Assembly: GCF_022539315.1 (NCBI RefSeq)
Contig: NC_066326.1
Coordinates: 19,422,601 to 19,486,600, forward strand
Length of the DNA: 64,000 bases
Direction: 5' to 3'
Origin: Serinus canaria
Lineage: Eukaryota; Chordata; Aves; Passeriformes; Fringillidae
The position numbers were made by a program, and so were the translations under genes. The notes under the pieces were generated by a model. It was given only the letters and a program-made list of their open reading frames with translations. It did not search any database and had not been told where the DNA came from. Of this stretch, positions 23,857-64,000 are shown in pieces; position 1 is the first letter of the stretch, and every line of letters starts with the position of its first letter.

Positions 23857-26765
23857 GTTTGAAAGTGGTTTATTGACCACTGACAGGCAAGGAGTTTCCC
23901 CAGTGGCTCTGGCCACATTTCAGCCCTGCAGGTGGATTATTTTCCATGGCAGCCAGCAGGGCAGCTGCGGGAGCTGCTCAGAGCTGTCCCCGGTGTGTCC
24001 CTGGGTGCCTCCCCCCTCTGCCAGCATTTCCCATTTGCACTCCTGTCCCTGAGCTCTGCTCTAGCACAGGTTCTGTTTTTAGCCCTGCCTCTGCCCTGAC
24101 AGGGGCCTTGGACAAATCATCTCCCTGAGTGCTGCAACCTTCCCAGTGCTGAGATAAGGATAATAATTCTGATTTATATCACACATGGATTCTCAACAAT
24201 AGAGTTCAAAACACTTCTCTGTTCTATATCAGCACTGAAATAGTGCTGTGGGCTCCAAAACAACCCTTCCTTCCCTCCTTTCTGCTCCACACAAAAATCC
24301 AAACAAGTAGGTCCTCAGCTGGGAAGCTTTACAGGTTTTGATATTTCATAAAATGTAACTTACAGAATATGCAAATATTAATGTTTACTTTATGGGGAGG
24401 GCAAAGAATAGTATAAAACAGCTGGGAGATGATGGCCTGTAAAGTAAAACAGTGAAAAAGGAGGGAGAAGAACCAGTTCCAGGAGGGATCACCAGGAGAG
24501 TTAAATCTAATTGTTCTTCTTGGGGATACATTTCTGCAAAATTCACCTAATGCAGTTGTGCAAGATAAACTGTGTTACAAGCTTGGGAAGCCAAGTGAAA
24601 GGATATCAGGAGCAAACAAAACCTGCTTTAATGCCTGAGACAAGGCTCTAAGCTCTCTTTGGACACTAGTGAAATGAATTCTCATGGTTTCATGTTTAAA
24701 TTCTCATTAAATTAAAAATGAGAAGCTATTTATGAACTTTGAATAAATGCTTCTGCATTTTTACCAGTGACCAGGATCCAAGGGACGTGCAAATTCCACA
24801 GCTGCAGGCAATCAAGGCACCAGGATGCCAGCAGCAAACTTGTCTCCCTGCACATGTAAATCCATGGAATGGCACTGAGTCACCAAATGGACCCAGGGAT
24901 TTACAGTCACACTCATCAAGATATACTGGGAAAAAAAATCCAACAAAAACCAAAACCAGACTAAAGCTTTATTCAGGAGAACTTGTGGATGAGCAGTTGC
25001 AGAGTTGTAGACTCCAGGCTGCAGGCTCCTGCTCCTCTTCCTCTTCCTCCTCCTCCTCCAGCCACAAGTCTGCAGCTGCTCCCCATAAATCCATCCCTGG
25101 AAAGCAAGTACAGCTTTCTGCAAGGGCTTGAATTCCTGCTGCTGATGTTTTCAAGCATCAAGCAGACCATGGAACCTCAGAGGCCCAGAATGGCTTGGGT
25201 TGGAAGATGTCAGATTAAGATATTTTCTGACTCAGAGATGGGATAATTGAGAGGTGTTTTAAAAACTTTTATTTTATTTTTAGTCTTATCTGAAGGGTGA
25301 GATAATACAGATGTTATAATTAATGCAATTACAATTAGAAGCTAACTATTCTTTAATTAAAATGCATTATAAGAACTTGTTGGCGTATTAGTTTTTGCTA
25401 CACTATGTTGTAAGTGCCTCAAATTCAATTATTTAAAATTACTCTCGGTAGGTGTTACTACAATGTATCTTTCACAGTTCTATTTCTCCAAAGCATCTAC
25501 TCTTATTTGTGAGGCCATCTTTTGAAACTTGTTCCCAGTTCCATTTCTGTCTCAGCAGTGTCACAGGGAGAGACCCCAGAGCTCCTCCTGGACACCTCCC
25601 CCAGCCCAGGTGGCTCCAGCCCTGCCCAGGCTGTGGGCAGCAGCAGTGACTGAACAAAAAGGAGATTATCTGAGAGTGCAGACACTAAACCAATGCAAAG
25701 CCTGCTCAGTTAGAAGCCTGAACAAGGCTAATCAAGATGATAAACAAATTCTTATGAATAGATCATTGAGTCACTCACAGGAGGTACAAACACACCGATG
25801 TATCTGTGGATCTGAAGCATTCAAAGAACAGTGACTTAGCAGTTACCTGTTCTAACAGACAACATTCCTAAAGCTCATTGGCACTGAAAGTATTTTAATT
25901 TAGTAGTCTTTATTGCTTGAATTCAGCTGCATAATGTGCTGGGGTTTTGAACAGCTGCAGGTGCTGGGAAAAATATTCACTTTAAATATTTTATTTATCT
26001 GGAATGAAACAACCTAAAAAATTAATAACAGACTTAGCACAGCCCTATCTGTTCAGACAGATGGAATGAGAGACATTTAAATTGATAAGAGAACTCATGA
26101 AGCACAACTGAGCACACAGTACTGCAGACCTGGTGTCTAAGAACTTTATGGTCAGATTCCAGCAGCAAAACAAACTGGCTCACACAAAGATTCACCATTC
26201 AACCTGAAAGATGATGCAGAATTTAAGACAACTTCAATTCTTAAGTTAGATTACTCACAGGAAACCTTCCTCTCCTTCCTTGCTGTCTTCTCCCAGAGCT
26301 TTATTCCAGACATGCAGGCTCTCATAAAACTGGGAAATGAAGACATAATTCCCTTTGCCAGTCTCACTGTGTTATGCAAACCTACTGATGCAGTGAAAGT
26401 TGTCTCCTACTTCTCTGTATCTCATTTTCAGGCACTGCCCAACACCTTCAGTGCTGTGCTTCTGGGGCTTCTTCTCAGAAGCCCTGAATTTATTTCACTT
26501 TCAGAGATTTTTGCCTTCTCAGGTACTTTTACCTGAAAGAGAATTCTTTAGGAACTCGCTTTAGGAGACTCTTTCTTTCCTCTCTCATCAAAGGTTAGCT
26601 CCAGCTATTTCAAAATTTTGGTTTGTTAGTCTTAACTGGAACTATTCCAATCCTCCAGAATCCTAAAATTCTTCATCTACTGAGCCTAAGAGGCAAAAAG
26701 CTTTGCTTTCTCTTGCAGAATTTAATTTGGAAAGATGTGAGCTGTACAACTAGATTATTCATATT

Positions 26766-26850
26766 TTACAGAATCATAGAACCAGAGAAGAGTTTGGGTT
26801 GGAAAGGACCTTTAAAGGTCATCTAATCCAAATCCCTGCCATATAGCTTA
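26766..26850 (-). repeat. CR1 LINE 3' end fragment, antisense
   Basis: The plus strand reads ACAGAATCATAGAACCAGAG, GTTTGGGTTGGAAAGGACCT and then CATCTAATCCAAATCCCTGC, the reverse complement of a CR1 3' end. Confidence 0.9.
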
Positions 26851-26855
26851 TAATA

Positions 26856-28070
26856 TATAATATATAATATTGTATCATGTAATGGCTTGCCAAATCATAT
26901 GAAGAAACGTTTTTGTGAGTGCTCTACCAATTCAAAAATTTCAAAGTTGACAGGAATAATTTTAAAAGCAGCAAGACTGAAAGTTCTGTGGAAGCACAGC
27001 AGGTGAAACCTGGAGCAGGAGCATTTCCTTGGGGTTACCAATTACCTGGAGCAGGAGAATCTTGCTGGTGGACACTGGGACACCACAAAGCTCATCCCAG
27101 TAAAACACAATTGCCTAATTACAAGCTCACAGGGTTCCAAGGATGTCTCATTCACACAGGTAACATGACGAGTTTGCTTTCTGCTGCTGCCTGCCCTTTC
27201 TACAACCACGGCTGCCTCAGGTCCTGGTTTTACTGCTGACATTGTTTCATTTGACAAGAGGCTTCACCTTGAAGATTATTTAGCAACAAGAATGGGAAAA
27301 TAAATATTTAGGGTCCTATTCAACAGTGGGTTCTATATATAAAGTGGTTTATCTTGTTGCTGAAACCAAAGAGATTTTATTCACGATAGCAATCACTAAT
27401 CATAACAGCAGGATGCTGTTTGAAGATAAGCCCACATGCAAAAGCCAGAATGAGCTGTGACACATTTACAATAGCATTCACAAAAGGCATTCTGCTCTGT
27501 AATTCTGCCTGCTTTGTTGTAGAGCACACTCAATGACTTTCAAAATGACATTTGACAGATTTCATGAAAATATGTGTTCATCCCAGTACACAGTCCAGCT
27601 CTGTCAAAATAGCTGCACTTCCACCTCCTGGGCAAATCAACCAAAGCACAGAGAAAGCTTCCTCTGGCAAAATGTTAAACTCCTCTGTTGGGGTCTGAAT
27701 GACAAGGTGTAGTCATTGAATAAGGTTGCAGAGATATCTGAATAAGTCTGAAGCACATGAAGCCCTCGTTGCTGGGCTGTAAGAGTGTTATTACCTAAAT
27801 GAAGTGCTATTTGCCAGAAAGCCCTGAATTTACAGGGCTGGGAACCAGGTGCTCCTGTATCATTAGATCAGCTCACCTGCTAAGGCAGAGGGAAGAGTGC
27901 TGCTGGCAGGTGCACGAGGAGCAATGCCCAGAGGATGAGTATTTGTGTACACAGAGATGCTGAGTTAGGGCAGGAGGCCAGAACCAGGCAGAACAGAGAC
28001 CAAAATCCTGCTCAGTTTGGAAGGCAAACAGCTCACCCCAAGGGCTTCCTGCAATACCAGACTGGGGCAA
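26856..28070. other. Intergenic DNA without a supported gene
   Basis: AT-rich; 27,260-27,800 is repeat-free. No exons, RNA genes or repeats recognised. Confidence 0.4.
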
Positions 28071-28079
28071 GCACTGATC

Positions 28080-28362
28080 TCTGCTCTCTGGCCAGGGACA
28101 GCAGCCAGGGAAGGGCTGGAGCTGTCCCAGGGGAGGCTCAGCCTGGAGATCAGAAGAAAGTCCTTCTCTTCTTCCCCAGAGGGTGCTGGGCACTGCCCAG
28201 GCTGCCCAGGGAATGGGCACTGCCCGAGGCTGCCAGAGCTCCAGGAGCTCCCAGGGGCGCCCAGGGTGGGGTTGTTGGGGTGGCTGTGCCAGGCCAGGGC
28301 TGGGCTGAGTGATCCTTGGGGATCCCTTCAGCTCAGGATATTCTGGGATTCTATGAATATCA
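28080..28362 (+). repeat. CR1 LINE 3' fragment, sense
   Basis: Contains AGGCTCAGCCTGGAGATCAG, AAAGTCCTTCTCTTCTTCCC and GCACTGCCCAGGCTGCCCAG, and ends GATATTCTGGGATTCTATGA. The longest CR1 copy in the left half. Confidence 0.9.
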
Positions 28363-28512
28363 TTTTTATCTAAGTCACATGTCTAAAGTGCACCAATATC
28401 AAACATTCCACAGTTAAACTCTAATCTGGGGCCTAGGGAAATTTCCAAAGGCACAAACAGGCTGCCTTTCCCTGCCCTCCTCTGTTTAGGAGGGAAACTT
28501 CACTGTCCAGTG

Positions 28513-28552
28513 CTTTCTACACCACCTACTTCTTTCTACACCACCTACTTCT
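28513..28552 (+). repeat. 18-19 bp tandem direct repeat
   Basis: CTTTCTACACCACCTACTT occurs twice in a row, without mismatch, directly before a perfect palindrome. Confidence 0.92.
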
Positions 28553-28591
28553 AATCCTGCTCCAGCAGTGATTCACTGCTGGAGCAGGATT
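28553..28591. repeat. Perfect palindrome: 19 bp arms, 1-base centre
   Basis: Left arm AATCCTGCTCCAGCAGTGA at 28553-28571, one T, then its exact reverse complement at 28573-28591. It could extrude as a cruciform or a hairpin in single-stranded DNA. Confidence 0.96.
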
Positions 28592-31500
28592 CCCCTTGGG
28601 AAATACTACTTTGAAAGCACCTGATATATTCCCACCCTGCTTTTACTGTATTTCATGGAACAATAGCTTCTCTTATGTCAGTCCTACTGCTTGGTAAGTC
28701 ACTGCATGGAAGGTGTATTTACACTTGTACCCAGCTCTGGTCAGGCACCTGGGTCAAGGACACAAAGCACTTCAGATCTTTCCTAAACAGCAACTGAAAG
28801 AGGATAAAAGGAGAGAATGTTATGAAGCAGAGGGAGTGATTTCTGCCATCACTGCTGAGAATATGAAGCTGTGATTTGCTAAGTCAGATCATGGAGTGAG
28901 CACTAACAGGGATCTGTGACCTTACAACTCAGCACTGCTTTTTAACTTGCTCATAATTCTGACATTTTGTACTGTCACTTTAAACCTAAATCTAAAAATC
29001 AGACACAAGTGTGATCTCTACCTGTCTGCTTTCAGAAGCACATTCAGTAAAACTGGAACTGAAATGAAACTGCTGTATGGTGTTTTATTCCTAAACTACA
29101 TTCTGCTCTCCCAGTATCCCAAAAACAGCACTGAGCAAATTGTTAATAATTAATTGAAATCATTGGAAAGTGGCAGCAACTACTGTCTACTTCTTCAATT
29201 ATCTCAATTCATCAATCTCTTCCTGCTGAAGGAGGTAGAATCTCACATCAGAGATACACACACACCAAAAAAAAAAATCACACAGAAGTCACAATTTTTG
29301 TAGTAGGGGAGGAATATGGAAGCTGCAGCAATGGTGGTGATAATGTGTGTAACAGATTCTTAGAGCCCAGTGTGGCTGTGATGCCTCATGAAAACAGCAC
29401 GCTCAGAACTAAGGAGTCAGGCACCAAAAACCTCAGTAACAGCAACAAAACCCCCACAAAACACTCCAGCTGACCTTTAAACATCTCCAGTAGACCAATA
29501 TTTCTACAATACTATCAAAATAATCTTTCAGTTCAGCTGCTTATTTGGAATCCACTTTTGGCATTGCAAGGAGGATGTTTAGGCTTCAATGTTTGTGGAC
29601 TTGCTGAAAATACTTCTTTGTTTGGCAATTTTATTAATTTTCCTTCCATGCAAGAACCAGCTGGCAGAGAATGCACCAGCTGGGGTCAGATGCTCACGAA
29701 AACAGAGCTCTTTTTTTCTTCACAAGAGATCCTTAATTGTGCTAGAATCAAAGGCTGTTTACTCCTATTGGCCAGTCTTAACCCAGCATGAAATGAAATA
29801 TTAATCTAGCAAAGGAACAAACCCCCAAATATCCAGCAGGACATGGCCACAGCTTCAGATCCAAAGATGACCAGTGAGGCATGAGGAAAGAAAGTTTGGA
29901 AAGATAAAAATGCATAGGAGCAATGACAAAGTACTGAGGCCAAATCAGCTTTATTGGCTGTGTTTGGTGACTTGACCAAACTGTGTGTGGCAGGAGAGTT
30001 CAGGAGCTGGTAAGGGCTGGATCATAATTCTGAAACTCCAGGATTCTTCATATTCTTCTAAGGAGAGCTTTAACCCAGCTTCCACTAAAGACAGGCTGAT
30101 TGGCTTTTTATAGAAAAAGACAATTGAAAGCAGCCTCTTCTATTATTTTTAGAAAAAAAAATTTAAAAAGCACTTTTGGTGAGTTAGTATTTCAAATAAG
30201 CTTAGCCTGTTCAATGGCCTGGTGCCTTCTTAGCAACATTTTGGGAGATGTAGTTTCTTTGTACATTTTGAAAAATAATTCTTTTGGTGCCTCTTCTATT
30301 CATGACTCACTCATAATAACACAAGTGATTCATGCTGTCAAATTACAAGCTATTACTTTGGAAAATTATTTTTTCCCCTTCCTTTTGGACAAAATATGAC
30401 AATTTTCACTATTTTGTTACTAAGGGCAGCTTCCTACTACCTAAGAGAGTCTCAGAACTTTATTTTCTAAGTAAAGCACATGCCACAGAAGACAAAAGCA
30501 TCTCCCACCTCTTGTCTCTCTCACAGATGAAAACATGTGAAATAGAACAATTATTTAAAACTACTTCCAGAACTTCCGAGCTTGTTGATCAGTAAACTGA
30601 ATTTCAATCACCAGATTTTATCCAGACAATACTGCTTCTGTTTGATTTAAAGATGGTCCCTGTAAGCCATTAGCACATGCTGGCCTAAAGTTATTTACTA
30701 GGGCTGCCCTTGGCACAGGTTCTCCATTGCAGGGATTGCTTGTCTGACTCTCCAGAGAAGTTTTGTGGTGCTTTCCCACCCGAAGTGTGAAAGGAATGAA
30801 ATTAAAAAATGAACAAAAGGTCACAAAGGAGACCTTGGCATATCCATAAGCACAACAGCTTGAAATAAATTTATTTCTGCTAAATGCAAAAGTAAGGCCT
30901 GGGATAAAGCTTTGAACTGAGCAGAATGAGAACAGCACTTTAAAACACAACACGGCAAGTAAGCAGTGAGAAGGGAAGGGGGAATGACTGGGTGAACTGC
31001 AAACATGTACACAAAGTCTGCTCCATGGAAAATAGGAACTGCAGCTCCCAGCCTGTTTGGGGATTATGGCAAAGCAATGAGAGGGAGGGAGCACACACAG
31101 CACAGCACCACCAGGCTGTGCTGAGGGCTGGAGATGGTAGAAATTGCAGGAAATAATTTATTAATACACAGAGCTCTGGAGCAGGCCACCTGCAGAGGTG
31201 GGATAAAAACTGTTCTGGAGATGGACAGGGCAAGAGGTGAGAGGGAAGATGTGGAAAGCAGCTTACTGCTGCTACAGCTACAGCTCAGTGCCATGGGAGA
31301 AATATGAAACAAGGAAAAAAATTAGCTTCCCATTCTTGTTTTAATTCTGCAAGCTTCAGGAGAAGGTCCTGGGAAACTGTGTGCCAAATTTACACAGAGA
31401 AGTTGTCTCATTGAAGTTAACAGAGGAAAAGTGAACCCAGCTTTATTCAAACTGACAATAAAGCAGAGGTTTTTGAGTTTTGCCAATAAAACGAATAAAA

Positions 31501-33279
31501 ATAGAATATTTAATATCACTCAAAGACCTAATGTCAGATATTCATCACTTCCTAAATGTCTTTTTTCCCAGCTTAGAAATGGATGCATTTCCAATGAGAG
31601 CACAGGGGCCGTGCTGTGGAGAACACAGGCTGGAGTTTAAGGCCAGCTATAACCTTAAACTTGAAACTGATACAAGGAAGAAACAGCTGACAAGGATTGG
31701 TTTTAATCAAATCACCAATACTGCACAGGGTTAACACAGAATCATAAAGCTAAATACACAAACAGACGCCTTACCAGAGGAAAAAAAAAACATTTTAAGA
31801 GGAATTAACTGGAGAGGACATACCTTGCCTGTTAACCAAACAGCATCTGTCTCCAGGGCTGCTCCACGGAGAGCTCATGCATTGGGGAGGATTCCTGCAA
31901 TCCCTGGGACACACCGAGACACAGCCCAGCACAGCTGTGTCTCTTGGGGAAAGCTCCCAAGGTTCCTGGGGTCAGAGGATGCTCATGAATGACTGCCATG
32001 TGCTCATGAATGCCAGAATCAACAACCAAACATGGAAAGGTAAGAATGCCTTTATCTGCAGGGGTTAGCCAAGAGTGGGCTGACACCTGGAGAACTTTAA
32101 TTCTTCATCTACAAAAGGCAGCTAACATGCTGCCAACAAAACCTTCCCCCAAAGCAGCACACCATAATCCTGGCTGCCCATCAGGAAGAGCTCTTTGCTG
32201 AAAAGGTGTGTGCATTGTTTAATTCATCATCTGCCTTGCCTTTTACAGGGGGTGGATGGAGAAATAAAGATTAGGCTGTGTTTGGGATGTTGTGTTAGGG
32301 AGCAGATTGGCTTGAAGAGCAATATTAACTTCGTCTTGCTAACCTTAATCTTACTGAGTAATTCTCTGGGACACACCCATTGATCAACTGCTGGCAGGCA
32401 GGGATTTTCTGGATGCAGAAGTCAGCCTGGCACAGCTCAGACATTTCAACTCACATAATGCCTGGACCTTGGAACAGACACATTCCCAGCAGCCCTTCTC
32501 CCTCTCAGGGGAGAAAACAGGAACAAGCAGTAAGTGAACAGGGGGGGAAAACAGCATTAAATGCAAACCCCTAAATCTCACTTTATTAAATAAAAGATAA
32601 ATCTTTACATTGGCAGCAACCTGCTCAGAAAAAATTATATCCCCAAATGCCCCTGGCCCCAGGAATGGCCCCAAAGGTCAGGTGAGCTCCTGGAGGCCAA
32701 AGCCTGGATCTTGCTTGCAGGAGGTTGGCTCCTGATTCATACCAGCTCCCTACTTCATTTTTATTTTTTTCTTCTTGCCAGGAGACTGCAACTACTTGCC
32801 TAAAGAAAGGAAATAACCAGCGAGCATTTGCTGAAGTACTCCCACCACTTGGAGCAGTTTGTTTTTCAGAACATTCAGTGCCAGACTGCTGAATGGAAAA
32901 GAGAAACAACAGGAGAGCAAAATCTCTCCTTTAATCATTTCTGAAGAGCTTATCACAGTAGCACTGAGACATTCACAGCCCGTTGGCTTCTTCCTGAATG
33001 CAAATGGAAAAAAAATATCACATTTTCTTTTAAAACCCAAATGAGCAAATTGGGAAGTTTGAATAAACCTGGAAAATTAAGAGCTGCTTCTACAGTCATC
33101 ACTGATTTCAGCAGGAATTGAAGATGCTTAGTGAAAACTGGGAGAAATCTCTGACTACAAATACTAGTTGAAAAACTGTCAAAATATTTAAAAACATTAC
33201 ATTGTCAATAGAAGAGAAAATTAAGACTGGAAAATCATGACTGCAAACACTGAGGGGCTGTAGGAACTGAAGTTCAAAC
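28592..33279. other. Intergenic DNA without a supported gene, downstream of NUP210
   Basis: No exon chain or RNA gene on either strand. ORFs of 60-160 codons near 30.6-31.3 kb and 32.6-33.0 kb show no family signal. No clear transposon. Confidence 0.45.
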
Positions 33280-33357
33280 AACAGCCCAGTGCTAAATTGT
33301 AAACAGCCAAACCACAGAAAATTCCATCAATAGCAAAATTAAGGAATCTTTAAAAGC

Positions 33358-33363
33358 TTTATT
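33358..33363 (-). terminator. Distal poly(A) signal AATAAA of NUP210
   Basis: AATAAA on the minus strand. About 20-40 bases downstream the transcript would read TGTGGTTTGGCTGTTT, a good GU-rich downstream element. This is the only canonical hexamer in the whole 3'UTR. Confidence 0.75.
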
Positions 33364-33453
33364 TAATAATACAGATTTAAATAATATAGTCCAGTGCTAG
33401 ACTCTGAACAGCCATACCACAAGAAAATTCAAAACAAAGGAGTCTTAAAAAGC

Positions 33454-33459
33454 TTTAAT
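33454..33459 (-). terminator. Proximal poly(A) signal ATTAAA of NUP210
   Basis: ATTAAA on the minus strand in the paralogous position of the upstream copy of a tandem duplication. It is followed by its own GU-rich element TTGTGGTATGGCTGTTC. Possibly used as an alternative end site 96 bases before the distal one. Confidence 0.5.
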
Positions 33460-34596
33460 ACAGATTCAAATGATTATCTACATCCAAACTGACCTTTTTA
33501 AGTAGCACTAGCACTTAAGGCACAATTTCTCCAAAGCTAGCCAGTAAGCTGAACAAGACTCAGTACAATTACATGTAACAATCCTTTTGTTTTTAACACT
33601 GTGAGAAACCAAAACTCTACACCATGCACTGGGTTTGCATTCCATTCATCTATTTGCCTGCATAGTTCTGCACACGAAGTATTTTGCATGAAGTATTTTG
33701 TTATTTCACTTTCCTTATGATCCTTAGGAAAGTTCAGACAGCCAGAATATTATTCACAGTTAAAACTGGGATGCTTGTTGTATGTAAACAAAACCTTTAT
33801 CTGATAGCTGCAAAACCCTGCTTACAAATAAAAGTGACTGGGATGTGATTCTATCCTCAAAATAAAGGATTCCTGCCAGAAGGAAGGTGCACTTAGAAGG
33901 CACATGCTTTCACACTCCCAGTTCAGAAAAGTCCTTACAGTACCAAGGAATACTGCAGTTGTACCCAAAGGAACTCACTCACACTAAGTTTGGGTTTCTT
34001 TTTTTTTCCTTTTCTAATCGTTGTTGTAAAAAAACTTCTAAATTATTCACAGTTGTTCCAGCATTCCTCATGCTAAACCAGCATGCTGTGCTGCTGAATC
34101 CCAGTATAAGGCTAAACATAAGAACATTATCAGTGCAATACATTCCTGAGTTTTTGGAACGCAAAATAAAAACCAGTTCTCCGAAATATACAATCCTTCC
34201 AATTTTTGGCTCATATTTCACTTATTTTTCTAATTTCCCTTTTCTTAAAAAAAGTTCATTGGAAAGAAATTTAATTTTTATAAAAAGTAAATAAAAAATT
34301 GTTATCAGTCTAACTTAGATATAACTTCTAGTTGCTTGAAGAGTGCAAAAGCCAGACTATCATAAACACTGCTTTTTGTGCAGGCAGCAAAAAACAACAG
34401 ATAAAACAAGCTTTTGAGAACTGAAGCACTGACATAAAAACAAACTCAAAGAGCCCTAAATAGTAAAAAAAATAAATTAATTAAGGACCTAGTTCTATTC
34501 CAGAGCAAACCTGAATTAGATCCCGACTGCTAAAGTTTGCTAAGGCACTGAGTTGTTCATTTCTTTTCTGGGCCACGAGGAGGAGCCGGGCTGCCC

Positions 34597-64000
<29,404 letters not shown>

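Larger units (their letters stand above)
19460..26765. other. Intergenic DNA without a supported gene; microsatellite-rich
   Basis: Short overlapping ORFs only. Holds AT-rich simple sequence at 21.9-22.06 kb and at 23.6 kb, and a pentanucleotide array at 23.76 kb. The block 22,550-23,220 is AT-rich and repeat-free. An ORF at 26,297-26,536 follows a strong pyrimidine tract and AG but matches nothing I know. Confidence 0.45.
33280..33480. repeat. Tandem duplication (~105 bp unit) over the NUP210 poly(A) site
   Basis: Two diverged copies. CAGTGCTA starts at 33287 and at 33392, followed in each by an ACAGCCA...ACCACA block, AAAATTC, a run of A/T, then AAGCTTTA and ACAGATT. The copies differ by substitutions and a ~9 bp indel within the poly(A) signal segment. 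Confidence 0.75.
33340..34596 (-). other. NUP210: NUP210 3' untranslated region
   Basis: About 1.25 kb between the stop codon and the last AATAAA signal. It is AT-rich with no long repeat except the tandem duplication at its end. The cleavage point near 33,340 is inferred from the signal at 33358-33363 and the GU-rich element just beyond it. No AATAAA lies nearer the stop, though an ATTAAA occurs near 34,270. Confidence 0.75.

Noticed and set aside
30618..31312. Several overlapping minus-strand ORFs up to 161 codons
   Set aside because: No domain, no splice-site pattern, low-complexity hydrophobic and cysteine-rich text typical of chance translation.

Overview
This window is vertebrate nuclear DNA, almost certainly from a bird and most likely a songbird (passerine). 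Four things point there: many short, 5'-truncated CR1 LINE fragments ending in the typical 'accattctgtgattctatg'-like tail; a composite SINE with a tRNA-like head and a CR1 tail, of the kind known in passerines; a solo retroviral LTR of a sort I associate with songbird genomes; and compact introns of 0.1-2.7 kb. There is no bacterial-style gene organisation, and most open reading frames are chance ORFs.

Right half (about 33.3-64 kb), minus strand: the 3' part of one gene, NUP210 (gp210/POM210), the single-pass nuclear pore membrane glycoprotein. I could place 29 coding exons with canonical GT/AG borders and compatible phases. Together they give 4,233 coding bases, or 1,410 residues plus a stop. 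They cover the carboxy three quarters of the roughly 1,890-residue protein: a long lumenal region of Ig-like repeats including the BIG2 domain, one membrane span, and a 60-residue Ser/Pro-rich tail. The gene runs on beyond position 64,000, where the missing N-terminal ~477 residues and the signal peptide must lie. A 3'UTR of about 1.25 kb ends near 33,340 at an AATAAA signal. That signal sits in a ~105 bp tandem duplication which also copies the GU-rich downstream element.

Left half (1 to about 33.3 kb): I find no gene I can support. In mammals the neighbour downstream of NUP210 is IQSEC1 on the same strand, so this is probably the intergenic spacer or the far 5' flank of that gene (inference). 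It holds CR1 fragments, two ERV LTR-like elements, minisatellites, AT-rich and pentanucleotide microsatellites, a 106 bp polypyrimidine tract followed by an exon-like segment, and a perfect 19 bp + 1 + 19 bp palindrome. Several AT-rich, repeat-free stretches look like candidate conserved non-coding elements but cannot be proved from one sequence.

I did not find a clearly new biological system. The observations most worth checking are the duplicated poly(A) module of NUP210, the loss of the Ser-Pro mitotic phosphorylation motif in its tail, the near-loopless palindrome next to a tandem repeat, and the 21 bp repeat that multiplies a retroviral poly(A) signal.
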